The position numbers were made by a program, and so were the translations under genes. Under the pieces are notes generated by a model. That model was given only the letters and a program-made list of their open reading frames with translations. It did not search any database and was not told the DNA's origin. DNA of 22,273 nucleotides from a virus. The stretch covers positions 1 through 22,273 of the IMG/VR virus record IMGVR_UViG_3300043436_000100. One strand, given 5' to 3'. This document shows, piece by piece, positions 13,374 to 21,233 of this stretch. Every line of letters starts with the position of its first letter. Position 1 is the first letter of the stretch.

Positions 13374-14354
13374 TTACCTCAGTAAAAGTTCAATTGCAGA
13401 AGCCGCATCATCGACACGGCCAGTTTTTGCAAGACGCTGCTTTGCCCTCGTACTCTCTGTTGTTGTCGAAACCCGACCTGCTGCACCAGGCTTGGCAGGT
13501 CGTGGGCCATTGTTCACCACAGGCTTGATGCCTTGGCGCTTACTCACCATCTGGTCGTACATCGCCGCTTTGCGCAGCAACAGCACCAACCTGTGGTCGT
13601 AAACGCTTTTCAGGTCTTCATCAGAAAATCCCACAGCCTTGGCAGACTCCAACACTAAAGCCTTTTCAGCTTTGGCCTTCTTGGGGTCTTTCCACTCTGG
13701 CAGTGCCGCCAGCAAAGCATCTTTTTGGCTCTCAAGATGCTCTTCCATGGCACGCTGCTGCTCTTGCTGGCTCAACTGAGAAAGGCGCTGCTGTTCGGCC
13801 TGAATAGCGTATGCCTTTTCCTGTCGCTCCCGCAAGACTTCTTTCTGCCGCACCCACTCGATTGGGTCTTCATGGTAAAGACGTTCCAAATCGACTTGCG
13901 GTTCTGATACCTGAAGTTGTGCTTGCAATGCTCCCAACAACTGAGCGTACTGTTGACGCTCGGCCCGAATCGCCTGCGTTTCTTGCTCGACTTGCTTGCG
14001 CACCTCGGCAATCTGCTGCGTTTTTCGGGTGTAGTCCTGGGTGCGTGAGTAACCCTTCTGGAGTTCGTCCAGCGTCACATCGACTTCTTTGCCGTCAACC
14101 TTGACGGTAAAAGTCTGTGGCTGGTCTTGCCCCTCGGATTCATCATCGTCCTCGGACCGTTCTTCTGATGTTTCTTCTTCTGGCGCGTCTTCCACACCAG
14201 AGTCATCTGCATCAGAAGCCGCTGCCTCGGTGTCCTCTTCGGACTCCTCGGCTGGCTGCGTCTCGTCAACTTGCGCTTGTCCCTCTTCGGGGGCCAACAT
14301 TGCCGAGATAGCACTGGCCGCATCGGCCATATTCATCGCTTGTATTTCTGCCAT
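13374..14354 (-). CDS. Scaffolding protein
   Basis: 326 residues. Residues 22-78 are extremely acidic (Glu/Asp/Ser). The conserved scaffold motif FTVKVDGKEVDVTLDELQKG (82-101) follows, and the next residues (YSRTQDYTRKT) complete it. A Gln/Glu-rich coiled coil spans 110-215. The C-terminus (PAKPGAAGRVSTTTESTRAK, then QRLAKTGRVDDAA) is basic, as expected for the capsid-binding end. It guides procapsid assembly and leaves before packaging is complete. The gene precedes the capsid gene by 4 nt and follows a small helical gene. The start at ATG 14354 has no strong ribosome site; MNMADAAS a few codons in is an alternative. Confidence 0.9.
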   Translation of the reverse strand: MAEIQAMNMADAASAISAMLAPEEGQAQVDETQPAEESEEDTEAAASDADDSGVEDAPEEETSEERSEDDDESEGQDQPQTFTVKVDGKEVDVTLDELQKGYSRTQDYTRKTQQIAEVRKQVEQETQAIRAERQQYAQLLGALQAQLQVSEPQVDLERLYHEDPIEWVRQKEVLRERQEKAYAIQAEQQRLSQLSQQEQQRAMEEHLESQKDALLAALPEWKDPKKAKAEKALVLESAKAVGFSDEDLKSVYDHRLVLLLRKAAMYDQMVSKRQGIKPVVNNGPRPAKPGAAGRVSTTTESTRAKQRLAKTGRVDDAASAIELLLR

Positions 14355-14358
14355 AGTT

Positions 14359-14619
14359 TTAAATCAGTTTGGGCAAACGGTCCATGGACTTCTGCGCAAT
14401 CTTGCCGTTGTCCATGATCTTGATCAGTTCCTGCCGCAAGCCATCAATGGCCTGCAACATGCACCACGCCGTTTCACGCTTTGCCGACTCTTCGGGTTTC
14501 GAGGATCGAAACAACCAAAGCTGGTCGCCTTCTAATTTTGCAATCGCAGTGTTGAGGGTTTCGTCCTCAAGAATCTGCTGGGCCTTTCGGCCCTTGCGTA
14601 CTTGGTCTTCGTTGTTCAC
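14359..14619 (-). CDS. Small helical protein between portal and scaffold
   Basis: 86 residues, all helix by composition: DQVRKGRKAQQILEDETLNT, DQLWLFRSSKPEESAKRETA, WCMLQAIDGLRQELIKIMDN. A GTG start at 14619 overlaps the portal stop (GTGA), which decides the start. Small acidic/basic helical proteins of this size commonly sit here in P22- and SU10-like genomes and are annotated only as hypothetical. A head-assembly helper is plausible from position. Confidence 0.75.
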   Translation of the reverse strand: MNNEDQVRKGRKAQQILEDETLNTAIAKLEGDQLWLFRSSKPEESAKRETAWCMLQAIDGLRQELIKIMDNGKIAQKSMDRLPKLI

Positions 14620-16820
14620 TGTGCCATTCCGTTAAAGGTTGATGGTGCCGCCATCGGCGCTTGTGGCTGCTGCACAAACTGTGCTGCTTGTTGCTGGGCC
14701 ATCAGCGCCTGCTGTCGGATCGCTTCACGATCAATGTTTTGCGCAGCGTCAATTTCCGCTGTGCTGATCTGTGAGTTGTACTTTAACTCAATTTCATACT
14801 TCTTGAGATACAGGTCTTGCGCCATTTGATCACGCTTCAAATCGTCATCCATGATCATCTGCTGGCGCTGGAGTTCCAAATCAGCCGCCTTTTTCTGGAT
14901 GTCGGCCTTGATGCTCTCGGCTTGCACCTGAGCCAAAATCTCTTCTGGGCTTGGCTTTGGCTGTGGTGGCGCTGGCGGCACATAGTCAGCAGGGATGGCC
15001 TGAAAGTAGCTGGTCGAGTCCTTAAACCCTGACAACTCCACAATCTTGCGCAGCGTGTTGGAAAACTGCTGTGGCGTCACCAATGGGTTAGTCGGGCCAA
15101 GCTGCTGCAAGATCTGCTCTTGCTTGGCCAGAATCATCATCAAGGCTTGCAGGCGCTCGTTGGTGTCGCCATTGCCCAAGGCAATGTTGATGTTGGCATC
15201 CATGCCAGCATCCCACGCCCGTGGGTCAATCTGCACCCACTCGTTGCGCATTCGCACCATGCGTGCCTTGTCTTGGTGTGTAGTCACCAGAAACAAGATG
15301 CCTTTAAACAGCTTCTTCATGCCCTCAGCCAAGATGCGCGCTGTCAGTTCAATGCGGCCTTGGCTGGCACTGATGGTGGCATTCACCGCCGCCTTGGTGC
15401 TGGACTGCAAAGCATCGGCATTTAGGCCCATAGCCGCTTTGCTCATGCCCGTGCGATCTTCCTTGATCTGGTCCATGTATTCCATCATTGGAAATGCGGC
15501 CTGACCGACAAATGGCGTTGTCAGTGGCTGGACCATGCCAGGCGCACGCATACGAATGATTGCGCCTGTCTCGTTGTTCAGCACATCGTCAATGTTGACC
15601 TGGCCCTCCACCACCGCCGTGCGAGGGTGAATGCTTTGCGCCAAGCTGTCGAGCGTGTTGCGCAAGATTTCCGACTTGATCTCTTGCAGGTCGCGGGTGA
15701 TGTCAAAAATGGACATCGCCTCCAGTGGCGAGGTGTGTGGCTCGGGGTCACACGGGAAGTCGGCAAAGGGGATGTAAGACGCCGGCAGGTTGCGCACCAC
15801 CTTGTACCCAGCACCCATGCAGCAGACTTTGCGCAATTCAGCAATACCATCCCCGTCATAGTCCACGCGCGCATACGCCTCAACGTACAGCACCCGGCGC
15901 ATCATCGGGTTGGCTGCGTCATTCGTGCCAAACGTGGTGGACAGCGGCTGGCGTGCCAGATACTCATCGTTGCTGTCCAAGTCGTTGGACATCAGGTTTT
16001 CTTCAATCTCGTCTTGGTCGTAACCCATGGCGATCAGGTCGGCCACTGTGGCCATCTGACGATGGGCAATGATGGTGGCATCGTCAAAAGACCGGGCGCG
16101 TCTGTCCAGCAGCAATTCTTCAGGCGGCACGGCCATGATGCGGATGCGGCCATCCTTGGTGATGCGCTTGATCTGCACATCGTGCAGCATGGGCGCAGGC
16201 ATGGCCATGGGCTGGCCCGTCATCGGGTCCACCGTGGTCAATTGCATTTCGTCTACGCTGGGGTCAGGGTATGACGAAACAATCGTGACCTCGGCTTCAG
16301 GCTCTTGCATCAACATCTCAAGGGTTGGCTCGTCCAACCCTGTGTATTCTTCGATGCGAACCTTCTCGTCATCCTCCCACCAAAACTTCGCAATGCCACA
16401 TTTGCGCACCAGCGCATCTTTAAAAATTGCGTAAGTGGTCAAAAATCCAGTGTTGTCATTCTGGAAAATGTAGTTGGCATAGTCCGTGGCCTGCTGCGCA
16501 GCCTGCACATCCTCAGGCCCACGGGGGGTGAACTCGACCACATTCTCGGAATTGAAGAAAACGCGCATCAGGCTGGGCAGCATGGCGCTGACCGTATCGC
16601 GCACCTCCATGGCCACCACTTTTGAGTTGCCCTCGACCTCGTTGCCAAACAGGTCTCCACGGTAATACTCAGTCCCCTTGGCGCGTGTTGGCGACAGGTC
16701 GCTGTCCACATAGCTGACCGCATCTGTCAGGTCTTGCCCAATGATGCTCTCCAGTTCCGCATCATCCATGGGCTTGGTGGCCGCAATGTCGGTGGTGATG
16801 TTCATGTCTTGCTCGTTCAT
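14616..16820 (-). CDS. Portal protein (SU10/P22-like)
   Basis: 734 residues, typical of the large podoviral portals. The N-terminal part includes SPTRAKGTEYYRGDLFGNEV and EVRDTVSAMLPSLMRVFFNS (clip/wing region). The middle holds PASYIPFADFPCDPEPHTSP and IFDITRDLQEIKSEILRNTL, with DQIKEDRTGMSKAAMGLNAD marking the stem/tunnel region. The last 112 residues (623-734) are Gln/Ala-rich with a long coiled coil, consistent with a P22-type C-terminal barrel that reaches into the capsid. It is the DNA gateway and terminase dock. AAAGG lies 7 nt before ATG 16820, and the stop overlaps the next GTG start. Confident by family pattern and neighbours. Confidence 0.93.
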   Translation of the reverse strand: MNEQDMNITTDIAATKPMDDAELESIIGQDLTDAVSYVDSDLSPTRAKGTEYYRGDLFGNEVEGNSKVVAMEVRDTVSAMLPSLMRVFFNSENVVEFTPRGPEDVQAAQQATDYANYIFQNDNTGFLTTYAIFKDALVRKCGIAKFWWEDDEKVRIEEYTGLDEPTLEMLMQEPEAEVTIVSSYPDPSVDEMQLTTVDPMTGQPMAMPAPMLHDVQIKRITKDGRIRIMAVPPEELLLDRRARSFDDATIIAHRQMATVADLIAMGYDQDEIEENLMSNDLDSNDEYLARQPLSTTFGTNDAANPMMRRVLYVEAYARVDYDGDGIAELRKVCCMGAGYKVVRNLPASYIPFADFPCDPEPHTSPLEAMSIFDITRDLQEIKSEILRNTLDSLAQSIHPRTAVVEGQVNIDDVLNNETGAIIRMRAPGMVQPLTTPFVGQAAFPMMEYMDQIKEDRTGMSKAAMGLNADALQSSTKAAVNATISASQGRIELTARILAEGMKKLFKGILFLVTTHQDKARMVRMRNEWVQIDPRAWDAGMDANINIALGNGDTNERLQALMMILAKQEQILQQLGPTNPLVTPQQFSNTLRKIVELSGFKDSTSYFQAIPADYVPPAPPQPKPSPEEILAQVQAESIKADIQKKAADLELQRQQMIMDDDLKRDQMAQDLYLKKYEIELKYNSQISTAEIDAAQNIDREAIRQQALMAQQQAAQFVQQPQAPMAAPSTFNGMAQ

Positions 16821-16853
16821 GGCGTAACCTTTGGATTTAGGACCACAACCATT

Positions 16854-17465
16854 TTAATTGTGGACAAATAGTATTTGAGGCAACTTTAAAGGGAAAAGAC
16901 CTTCATGGGCCAGCAAGATGTCTTCAAAATAACTGGCATCCCCGTCATGCGTTCTGTCCCTAAAGCCCACCTTTTTCGCCATCTCAGTCCTGACAATGGC
17001 AGAACTGACATCAATTGACCCGCGCTGGTAGCTGGTCTCAAAATACGAATAAGGGGGCAAGTCTCGACCGCCTGGCCGGTTGTGAGAATGCACCATGTCA
17101 AACAGCACTACATCACCCTCACCCATTGCGTAGTTCAAATACTCCACCGCCTTGGGGATGAAGTAATTGTCAGCATTGGTCAGCAGCAAATAGTCGCCCG
17201 TTGCCTGGTCGATCCCGATTTGACGCAAAGTGTGGCCATAGTCGTTGCACCTTGATGGCGTGCAGAAAAACTCAATCTGCCCAGGCTTGGCATCGGCAAA
17301 GTCTTGCATGATGTCCATGAACTCAGCATTCGGTCCATCATGGATCACCTTTAGCCGCCAGTTGCTGGCAGTCTGATTGATCCAGGACTGCACAAAAACG
17401 CGCAATTCACCATGGCGCTCAAACGCCACGGCCACCACATCAAGCGTCAAACCAGGCTTTTGCAT
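16854..17465 (-). CDS. GT2-like glycosyltransferase
   Basis: 203 residues from ATG 17465. LDVVAVAFERHGELRVFVQS then WINQTASNWRLKVIHDGP (30-45) is the N-terminal beta-alpha-beta of a GT-A fold. ATGDYLLLTNADNYFIPKAV (88-107) replaces the usual DxD with NAD. HDGDASYFEDILLAHEG (173-189) supplies acidic residues expected near the acceptor. The frame is open further upstream to 17558, but that part overlaps the previous gene more deeply. With this ATG the overlap is 26 nt. It is paired with another transferase just upstream, so the two may act in sequence. Sugar and acceptor are unknown. Confidence 0.75.
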   Translation of the reverse strand: MQKPGLTLDVVAVAFERHGELRVFVQSWINQTASNWRLKVIHDGPNAEFMDIMQDFADAKPGQIEFFCTPSRCNDYGHTLRQIGIDQATGDYLLLTNADNYFIPKAVEYLNYAMGEGDVVLFDMVHSHNRPGGRDLPPYSYFETSYQRGSIDVSSAIVRTEMAKKVGFRDRTHDGDASYFEDILLAHEGLFPLKLPQILFVHN

Positions 17466-18129
17466 ATTCGGGCCTGTTGGCTTGCAGCCAAGGTAAAGCC
17501 TGGTCGTGCAGTTTTTTGGCGTCAAAGCCAATCGTGTGACTGCCAATGTGGTGCACATAGCTGGCGCTCACAAAATGCGTGTAACCGCGCTTGATCAAGT
17601 CCCAGCAATGAACGTCATCGGAATACCAGTTCAGCGGGGGGAATCCCTCGCCAAACGCTTCCTTGTTGATCCAGCCCAAGATGGGACTGACCTCCTCGGC
17701 CATCTTGATGTGGGCCTCAGACGGGAATTTGTAAAAGTGCAAACGCTCGGGCTGCTCAGTAATCCGCACGTTTTGGCATGGCCGCGCTGCGTCAGACCGT
17801 GACGCCACCCAGCCAGCACGCACGCTGTGCATGGTGTTGATGATGCCCACATCTTCCATCAGCACCTTGATGCTGTCAGGCGTCAGCACGATGTCATCGT
17901 TGGCCACCAAGCACTGGTCGTAGTCTTGCAGCGCCCTCTTGATGATGTAGTTGTAATCATCGCCAAAATTGCTCGGCTGGCCAAAGATCTTGAGAGTAGC
18001 GTCATACTTTTCAATGACCGACTCAGGGCCATGCAGATACACAGGGTGCTCTGGTGCGTACTGCCGAATGCTCTCCAGCAGCACGCCCAGACCCTTGCCA
18101 TGCACAGTCGCAATGCAAATTGGGATCAT
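17440..18129 (-). CDS. Glycosyltransferase-like protein
   Basis: 229 residues: MIPICIATVHGKGLGVLLES, a spacer, then LQDYDQCLVANDDIVLTPDS (67-86) with NDD as the likely metal-binding triad. SPILGWINKEAFGEGFPPLN, WYSDDVHCWDLIKRGYTHFV (168-187) and YVHHIGSHTIG (191-201) follow, the usual acidic and His motifs of a GT-A transferase. The ATG overlaps the DUF6321-like stop (ATGA), so it continues the same operon. Together with 16854-17465 it forms a two-gene transferase block just ahead of the portal. Likely targets are virion proteins or host surface sugars; neither is shown by the sequence. Confidence 0.75.
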   Translation of the reverse strand: MIPICIATVHGKGLGVLLESIRQYAPEHPVYLHGPESVIEKYDATLKIFGQPSNFGDDYNYIIKRALQDYDQCLVANDDIVLTPDSIKVLMEDVGIINTMHSVRAGWVASRSDAARPCQNVRITEQPERLHFYKFPSEAHIKMAEEVSPILGWINKEAFGEGFPPLNWYSDDVHCWDLIKRGYTHFVSASYVHHIGSHTIGFDAKKLHDQALPWLQANRPEYAKAWFDA

Positions 18130-18422
18130 TTCTTCGCCTTGTTTCTTGCAGAAATGGCCGCCGCCTTGGCTTTGGCGTCAGCCTTGCTCGATGCGCCCCA
18201 AGCCTTGAGAGACAGCAGCAGCCGGGTTGGCTCGCCGCCCTTCATCTCCGGCCCAGGCATGTTGCCCATGCGTGCCAAGAAGCTGGCACGCCGTGGGTTG
18301 TCACCAGACCTCACGGGCGCTTTGAGATTCATGCCCTCGGCCTTGGCGCTGGCCCTGCCCTTGGCGTTCAGCCCACCGCTTGGGCTTTTGCCCTCACTGC
18401 GCTGCCAAGCTGGCGTCTTCAT
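18126..18422 (-). CDS. DUF6321-like small basic protein
   Basis: 98 residues, strongly basic and Ala/Gly/Ser-rich. MKTPAWQRSEGKSPSGGLNA, KGRASAKAEGMNLKAPVRSG and RASFLARMGNMPGPEMKGGE match the small phage family I recall as DUF6321. The ATG overlaps the preceding stop and the stop overlaps the next ATG. The charge suggests nucleic acid contact, perhaps a packaged DNA-associated protein. The function is unknown. Confidence 0.8.
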   Translation of the reverse strand: MKTPAWQRSEGKSPSGGLNAKGRASAKAEGMNLKAPVRSGDNPRRASFLARMGNMPGPEMKGGEPTRLLLSLKAWGASSKADAKAKAAAISARNKAKK

Positions 18423-18574
18423 TTCTTGGCCTTTACTGGCTTGGCCGTTTTAGCCGCTGCCTTAAAAGCAGCAGCCGTAGGCGCACCCTTGCTTCCAGGT
18501 TGTCGCATTTTTTCCTTAGAGCCTCCCTCAATTCGAGCACGTTTTGCAGCAATGTTCGCATATAGACCTTTCAT
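18419..18574 (-). CDS. Small basic conserved phage protein (51 aa)
   Basis: MKGLYANIAAKRARIEGGSK then EKMRQPGSKGAPTAAAFKAA and a Lys/Ala tail. The LYANIAAKRxRI...GSxEKMRxPGSKGAPT pattern is very common in phage genomes near terminase, without known function. It overlaps both neighbours by ATGA. It is very basic, so it may bind DNA. Confidence 0.82.
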   Translation of the reverse strand: MKGLYANIAAKRARIEGGSKEKMRQPGSKGAPTAAAFKAAAKTAKPVKAKK

Positions 18575-19032
18575 GATTCGTCCTCCATGTCCTCACCATC
18601 TTGCTCGCCAGTGTTGGGGCCACCCACCACCCATGCATCGCAGGTTCTGCTGGCTGCGCACTTGAAATCGAAAATCTCGCAATACCCCAAGTCGGCCAGT
18701 TGAATGGTGCCCCATGGGTCAGCCTCCATGCCAATGCCCTCGGCAATGCACTGCTTGATCCCGTCCGACACGTTGAATGCCGCGCAGTTGCCGCACAGGC
18801 TTTGCTTGGCGTCATCTGTTGACACATCCCACTGGTCGGCCTTCTTCGCCCAAAACGCGCTGTTGGGCAGCTTCGGATTCTCAGGGCCGTAGGCCGCGCT
18901 GGTGATCGCCTTGGCGCGGTTCTTCAGGTTGAGCGTGATGTCTTGCGTTGGCATGGGGCAGTCTTGGCCCTCCATGTCCTCGCCATCCTCACGGTCCATG
19001 GCTTGTTCCATGGTGCGCTGCATTGTGGCCAT
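18571..19032 (-). CDS. Cys-rich HiPIP-like protein
   Basis: 153 residues. The core (45-137) carries CGNC (80-83), Cys95, GYC (Cys118), Cys125 and Cys131. The CX2C, later C, then G-aromatic-C order resembles high-potential iron-sulfur proteins, but two extra cysteines follow in FKCAASRTCDAW. It could bind an iron-sulfur cluster or zinc. Both ends are acidic and repeat the hexapeptide DGEDME (16-21 and 145-150). The ATG overlaps the upstream stop (TAATG) and the stop overlaps the next ATG. It lies among small proteins after large terminase. Similar Cys-rich proteins are seen in freshwater phages as I recall; the role is unknown. Confidence 0.75.
   Translation of the reverse strand: MATMQRTMEQAMDREDGEDMEGQDCPMPTQDITLNLKNRAKAITSAAYGPENPKLPNSAFWAKKADQWDVSTDDAKQSLCGNCAAFNVSDGIKQCIAEGIGMEADPWGTIQLADLGYCEIFDFKCAASRTCDAWVVGGPNTGEQDGEDMEDES
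18582..18600. repeat. Direct repeat copy A, 19 bp
   Basis: Matches 18969-18987 at 18 of 19 positions (CCTCCATGTCCTCaCCATC against ...CgCCATC). It encodes the C-terminal DGEDME of the Cys-rich protein. Confidence 0.7.
18969..18987. repeat. Direct repeat copy B, 19 bp
   Basis: Partner of 18582-18600. It encodes the N-terminal DGEDME of the same protein, so the pair brackets its Cys core. Confidence 0.7.
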
Positions 19033-19217
19033 TACTTTTTGCTCCGGTTGGTTGCTGTGCGCTGACCGCGCATGGGCATCTTGGCTTCAGACATTGCAAT
19101 GGCAATGGCCTGCTTGGGGTTCTTCACCACCTTGCCAGTGCCACCGCTGTGCAGCTTGCCAGCCTTGTACTCGCCCATCACCTTGCTAACCTTCTTCTCG
19201 GCTTTACTCATTGGCAT
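19032..19217 (-). CDS. DUF6496-like small basic protein
   Basis: 61 residues. SKAEKKVSKVMGEYKAGKLH then SGGTGKVVKNPKQAIAIAMS is the signature of the small phage/bacterial family I recall as DUF6496. The C-terminus is basic (RGQRTATNRSKK). ATG 19217 has GGAG six nt upstream. The frame is open farther upstream into the terminase tail, but no better start exists there. The stop overlaps the next ATG by one base (TAATG). Function is unknown; the basic charge hints at DNA binding. Confidence 0.85.
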   Translation of the reverse strand: MPMSKAEKKVSKVMGEYKAGKLHSGGTGKVVKNPKQAIAIAMSEAKMPMRGQRTATNRSKK

Positions 19218-19245
19218 AGATTGCTCCAGTTGATCAATTTGCAGA

Positions 19246-20658
19246 TTATGCGACTCTGGACAGGTTTCGGCGCAGCGGCTGACTCCACTTGCTGCTGGCC
19301 GCTGACCCGTACATTCCCGCAATCGCATCACTCGCAAACGTCAGCACAAACGCATCAGCCTTGTCAGGGCTTGGCAGGCCGCGCTTTCTAATTTCGTCCT
19401 TGCCCTCGATCTGAATCTTGCCGTTGCTGGTAAAGCTATAGCGCACCGTGGCTAGTTCTGAGATCAGCACCTCATCCTTGGCCAGCTTGCAGTCTCTGGC
19501 CTCCAGCCACGCCTTTGCCCGATACCACAGTTCAGCCTTCAGATTCCTGTACGTCCCGCCCATGGCTGGGCTTTCGGACACGTTGATCCCCCGCGCTGGC
19601 AGGCCCAACTCACGCAGCCGGTCCACCACGCCAGCGCCCAAGCCGATGCTGTCCACCAGGATTTCCTTGGGCTGCTGGCTGGGCGGCAGCACGTTGTACT
19701 CGGCCACCACCGCCCCCGTCAGTTGCATCAGGTCCAGATTTTTCCAAGTCCGTATGCTCTCGGTCACCACGTTGCCTTGGCGCTTACACAAGGCTGACCT
19801 GTCACTGCCAAACCGCGCAACGTCCAGCCCCCACACCATTGGCGCAGACATGCTTGCCGCCACATCCCGGTGCAGCGCACTTTCCAGCAAGTCCATCGCA
19901 ATCACCGTATCGTCATCGCCCTTCGGGAATTCCCCGATCACGCGAATCCGATACACGTTGCTGTCCTCGCCGTACCGCTGCGCCATCTCCTTCACATACT
20001 CATCACTGACCCGTGGCGAATCCGTACACGCCACCTGAAAGGTGGTCCACTCACCAGACAGCCGGGTGTGCGTGTCGTAGAAGAAACCGCTGGACCGCAC
20101 CGGGTTGCCAAGTAACAAAGTTACAGCGTTGTGGCCCGACATGGAGCCAGCCGCAGCCTCAAACACCTGCTCGGGCACACCAGACGCCTCATCGGCCACC
20201 AGCATCACATACTCAGAGTGAATGCCCTGCAAAGCCTCGGGCTGCTCGGCCCTGCTGGTCCTGGCTGAGATAAACATCTCAGTGGGCGCAGCGTTGAACT
20301 CAATACGCTCTTGCTTGACGGTCAGCAGCCCCTGGAGTGGCAAAGGCATCGCATTGATCCACCTCTTGAGTTCCGCGAACATCGCGTCATAAAGCTGGCT
20401 TGAGGTTGGCGCAGTCACCACCACCTTCACAGGTGATCGGGTCATGAAGTACCACAGCATGGCCCAGCTTGAGGCCGTAGATTTCCCCACCCCGTGTCCA
20501 CTTCGCACGCTGATCTTCCTGTCCCCTCGGGCAATTGCCCCCAGAAACTTCACCTGCCAAGGGTCAGGGTCTACCCCCAACACCTCACGCACAAACAGCA
20601 CCGGATCAGGGTGATACCTGTCCACCCACTGCTGAAACACATTTTCTGTTTTTGCCAT
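19246..20658 (-). CDS. terL: Terminase large subunit
   Basis: 470 residues. The N-terminal ATPase has Walker A SGHGVGKST (53-61), Walker B MLVADE (152-157) and the coupling motif LLLGNPVRSSGFF (181-193). The C-terminal RNase H-like nuclease has its acidic residues in WGLDVARFG (Asp279), ILVDSIGLGAG (Asp336) and SPDKADAF (Asp432/Asp435). It drives DNA into the capsid through the portal and cuts the concatemer. ATG 20658 is used; an in-frame TTG at 20667 would add three residues, and neither has a clear ribosome site. All key residues are present and the length is normal. Confidence 0.96.
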   Translation of the reverse strand: MAKTENVFQQWVDRYHPDPVLFVREVLGVDPDPWQVKFLGAIARGDRKISVRSGHGVGKSTASSWAMLWYFMTRSPVKVVVTAPTSSQLYDAMFAELKRWINAMPLPLQGLLTVKQERIEFNAAPTEMFISARTSRAEQPEALQGIHSEYVMLVADEASGVPEQVFEAAAGSMSGHNAVTLLLGNPVRSSGFFYDTHTRLSGEWTTFQVACTDSPRVSDEYVKEMAQRYGEDSNVYRIRVIGEFPKGDDDTVIAMDLLESALHRDVAASMSAPMVWGLDVARFGSDRSALCKRQGNVVTESIRTWKNLDLMQLTGAVVAEYNVLPPSQQPKEILVDSIGLGAGVVDRLRELGLPARGINVSESPAMGGTYRNLKAELWYRAKAWLEARDCKLAKDEVLISELATVRYSFTSNGKIQIEGKDEIRKRGLPSPDKADAFVLTFASDAIAGMYGSAASSKWSQPLRRNLSRVA

Positions 20659-20667
20659 AGGCGTCAA

Positions 20668-21078
20668 TTATGCGGCCAGTTGGCTTTGCGTGATGACCTT
20701 GGCCATTTCCCTGACCCGGTCCCTTGGCATGGCCATGTTAAACACGCTGTTCATCCTGAACTTCTTGTTCTTGTTGGCCTCGTACCTGGCCCTGATGGCC
20801 TTCACATCAGGCTTTGGCTTAGGCTTGTCGCGCCCATCACCCAGCGCAAACACCGGCCTCGGGTAACGCCTGGCCCCATCATGGGCATACACCCAATCCA
20901 CAATGTGGATGCGCTTTTCTCCAGCCTTGGTCCTCTTGTTCATGCGAATCAGCACAGCATGTGCGTCATACCGGCTGATGTCGGCCCAATCCGCAAACTC
21001 CTGCGCAGTCATACGCCCAAACTCTTTGAGCGCATCCAGCGCCCTGATCACATGCTTTCCCGTGTTGGTGGTTGTCAT
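20668..21078 (-). CDS. Winged-helix DNA-binding protein, small terminase candidate
   Basis: 136 residues from the ATG that overlaps the upstream stop (ATGA). GRMTAQEFADWADISRYDAH then AVLIRMNKRT (21-50) is a helix-turn-helix, and KRIHIVDWVYAHDGARRYPR (55-74) looks like the wing. The C-terminal part is Lys/Arg-rich and helical (VKAIRARYEANKNKKFRMNS). Position directly before the large terminase suggests small terminase, which recognises the packaging site. A transcription regulator is the other option. The fold is fairly clear; the role is inferred. Confidence 0.68.
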   Translation of the reverse strand: MTTTNTGKHVIRALDALKEFGRMTAQEFADWADISRYDAHAVLIRMNKRTKAGEKRIHIVDWVYAHDGARRYPRPVFALGDGRDKPKPKPDVKAIRARYEANKNKKFRMNSVFNMAMPRDRVREMAKVITQSQLAA

Positions 21079-21233
21079 TGCGCCTGCTTCTCCAAAACAA
21101 TCTTGTCCAGCACGTCCATTGACCGGCAAAGGGCTTCATACATGTGATCAGGCAGTTGGGCTGATTGGCTCGTGGCCCACGACTCCAAAGCGGACAGCAG
21201 CTTGATGGCTGCGAGGGCTTCTTCTTTGGTCAT
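21075..21233 (-). CDS. Small helical protein (52 aa)
   Basis: MTKEEALAAIKLLSALESWA then TSQSAQLPDHMYEALCRSMD and a short tail. Two or three helices. Both ends overlap neighbours by ATGA, and GGAG lies 8 nt upstream of the ATG. The frame runs on upstream, but those codons lie inside the previous gene. Not recognised. Confidence 0.65.
   Translation of the reverse strand: MTKEEALAAIKLLSALESWATSQSAQLPDHMYEALCRSMDVLDKIVLEKQAQ

Noticed and set aside
12437-13528. Long open frame (363 codons) on the plus strand, antisense to the capsid and scaffold genes
   Set aside because: It lies opposite well-supported genes, has no ribosome site and no recognisable domain, and its composition (Cys/His/Ser-rich) looks like a shadow of the coding strand.
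16843-16863. Small inverted repeat (CCACAA ... TTGTGG, 9-nt loop) between a glycosyltransferase and the portal gene
   Set aside because: Only 6 bp of stem, AT-rich loop and no T-run, so I do not call it a terminator.
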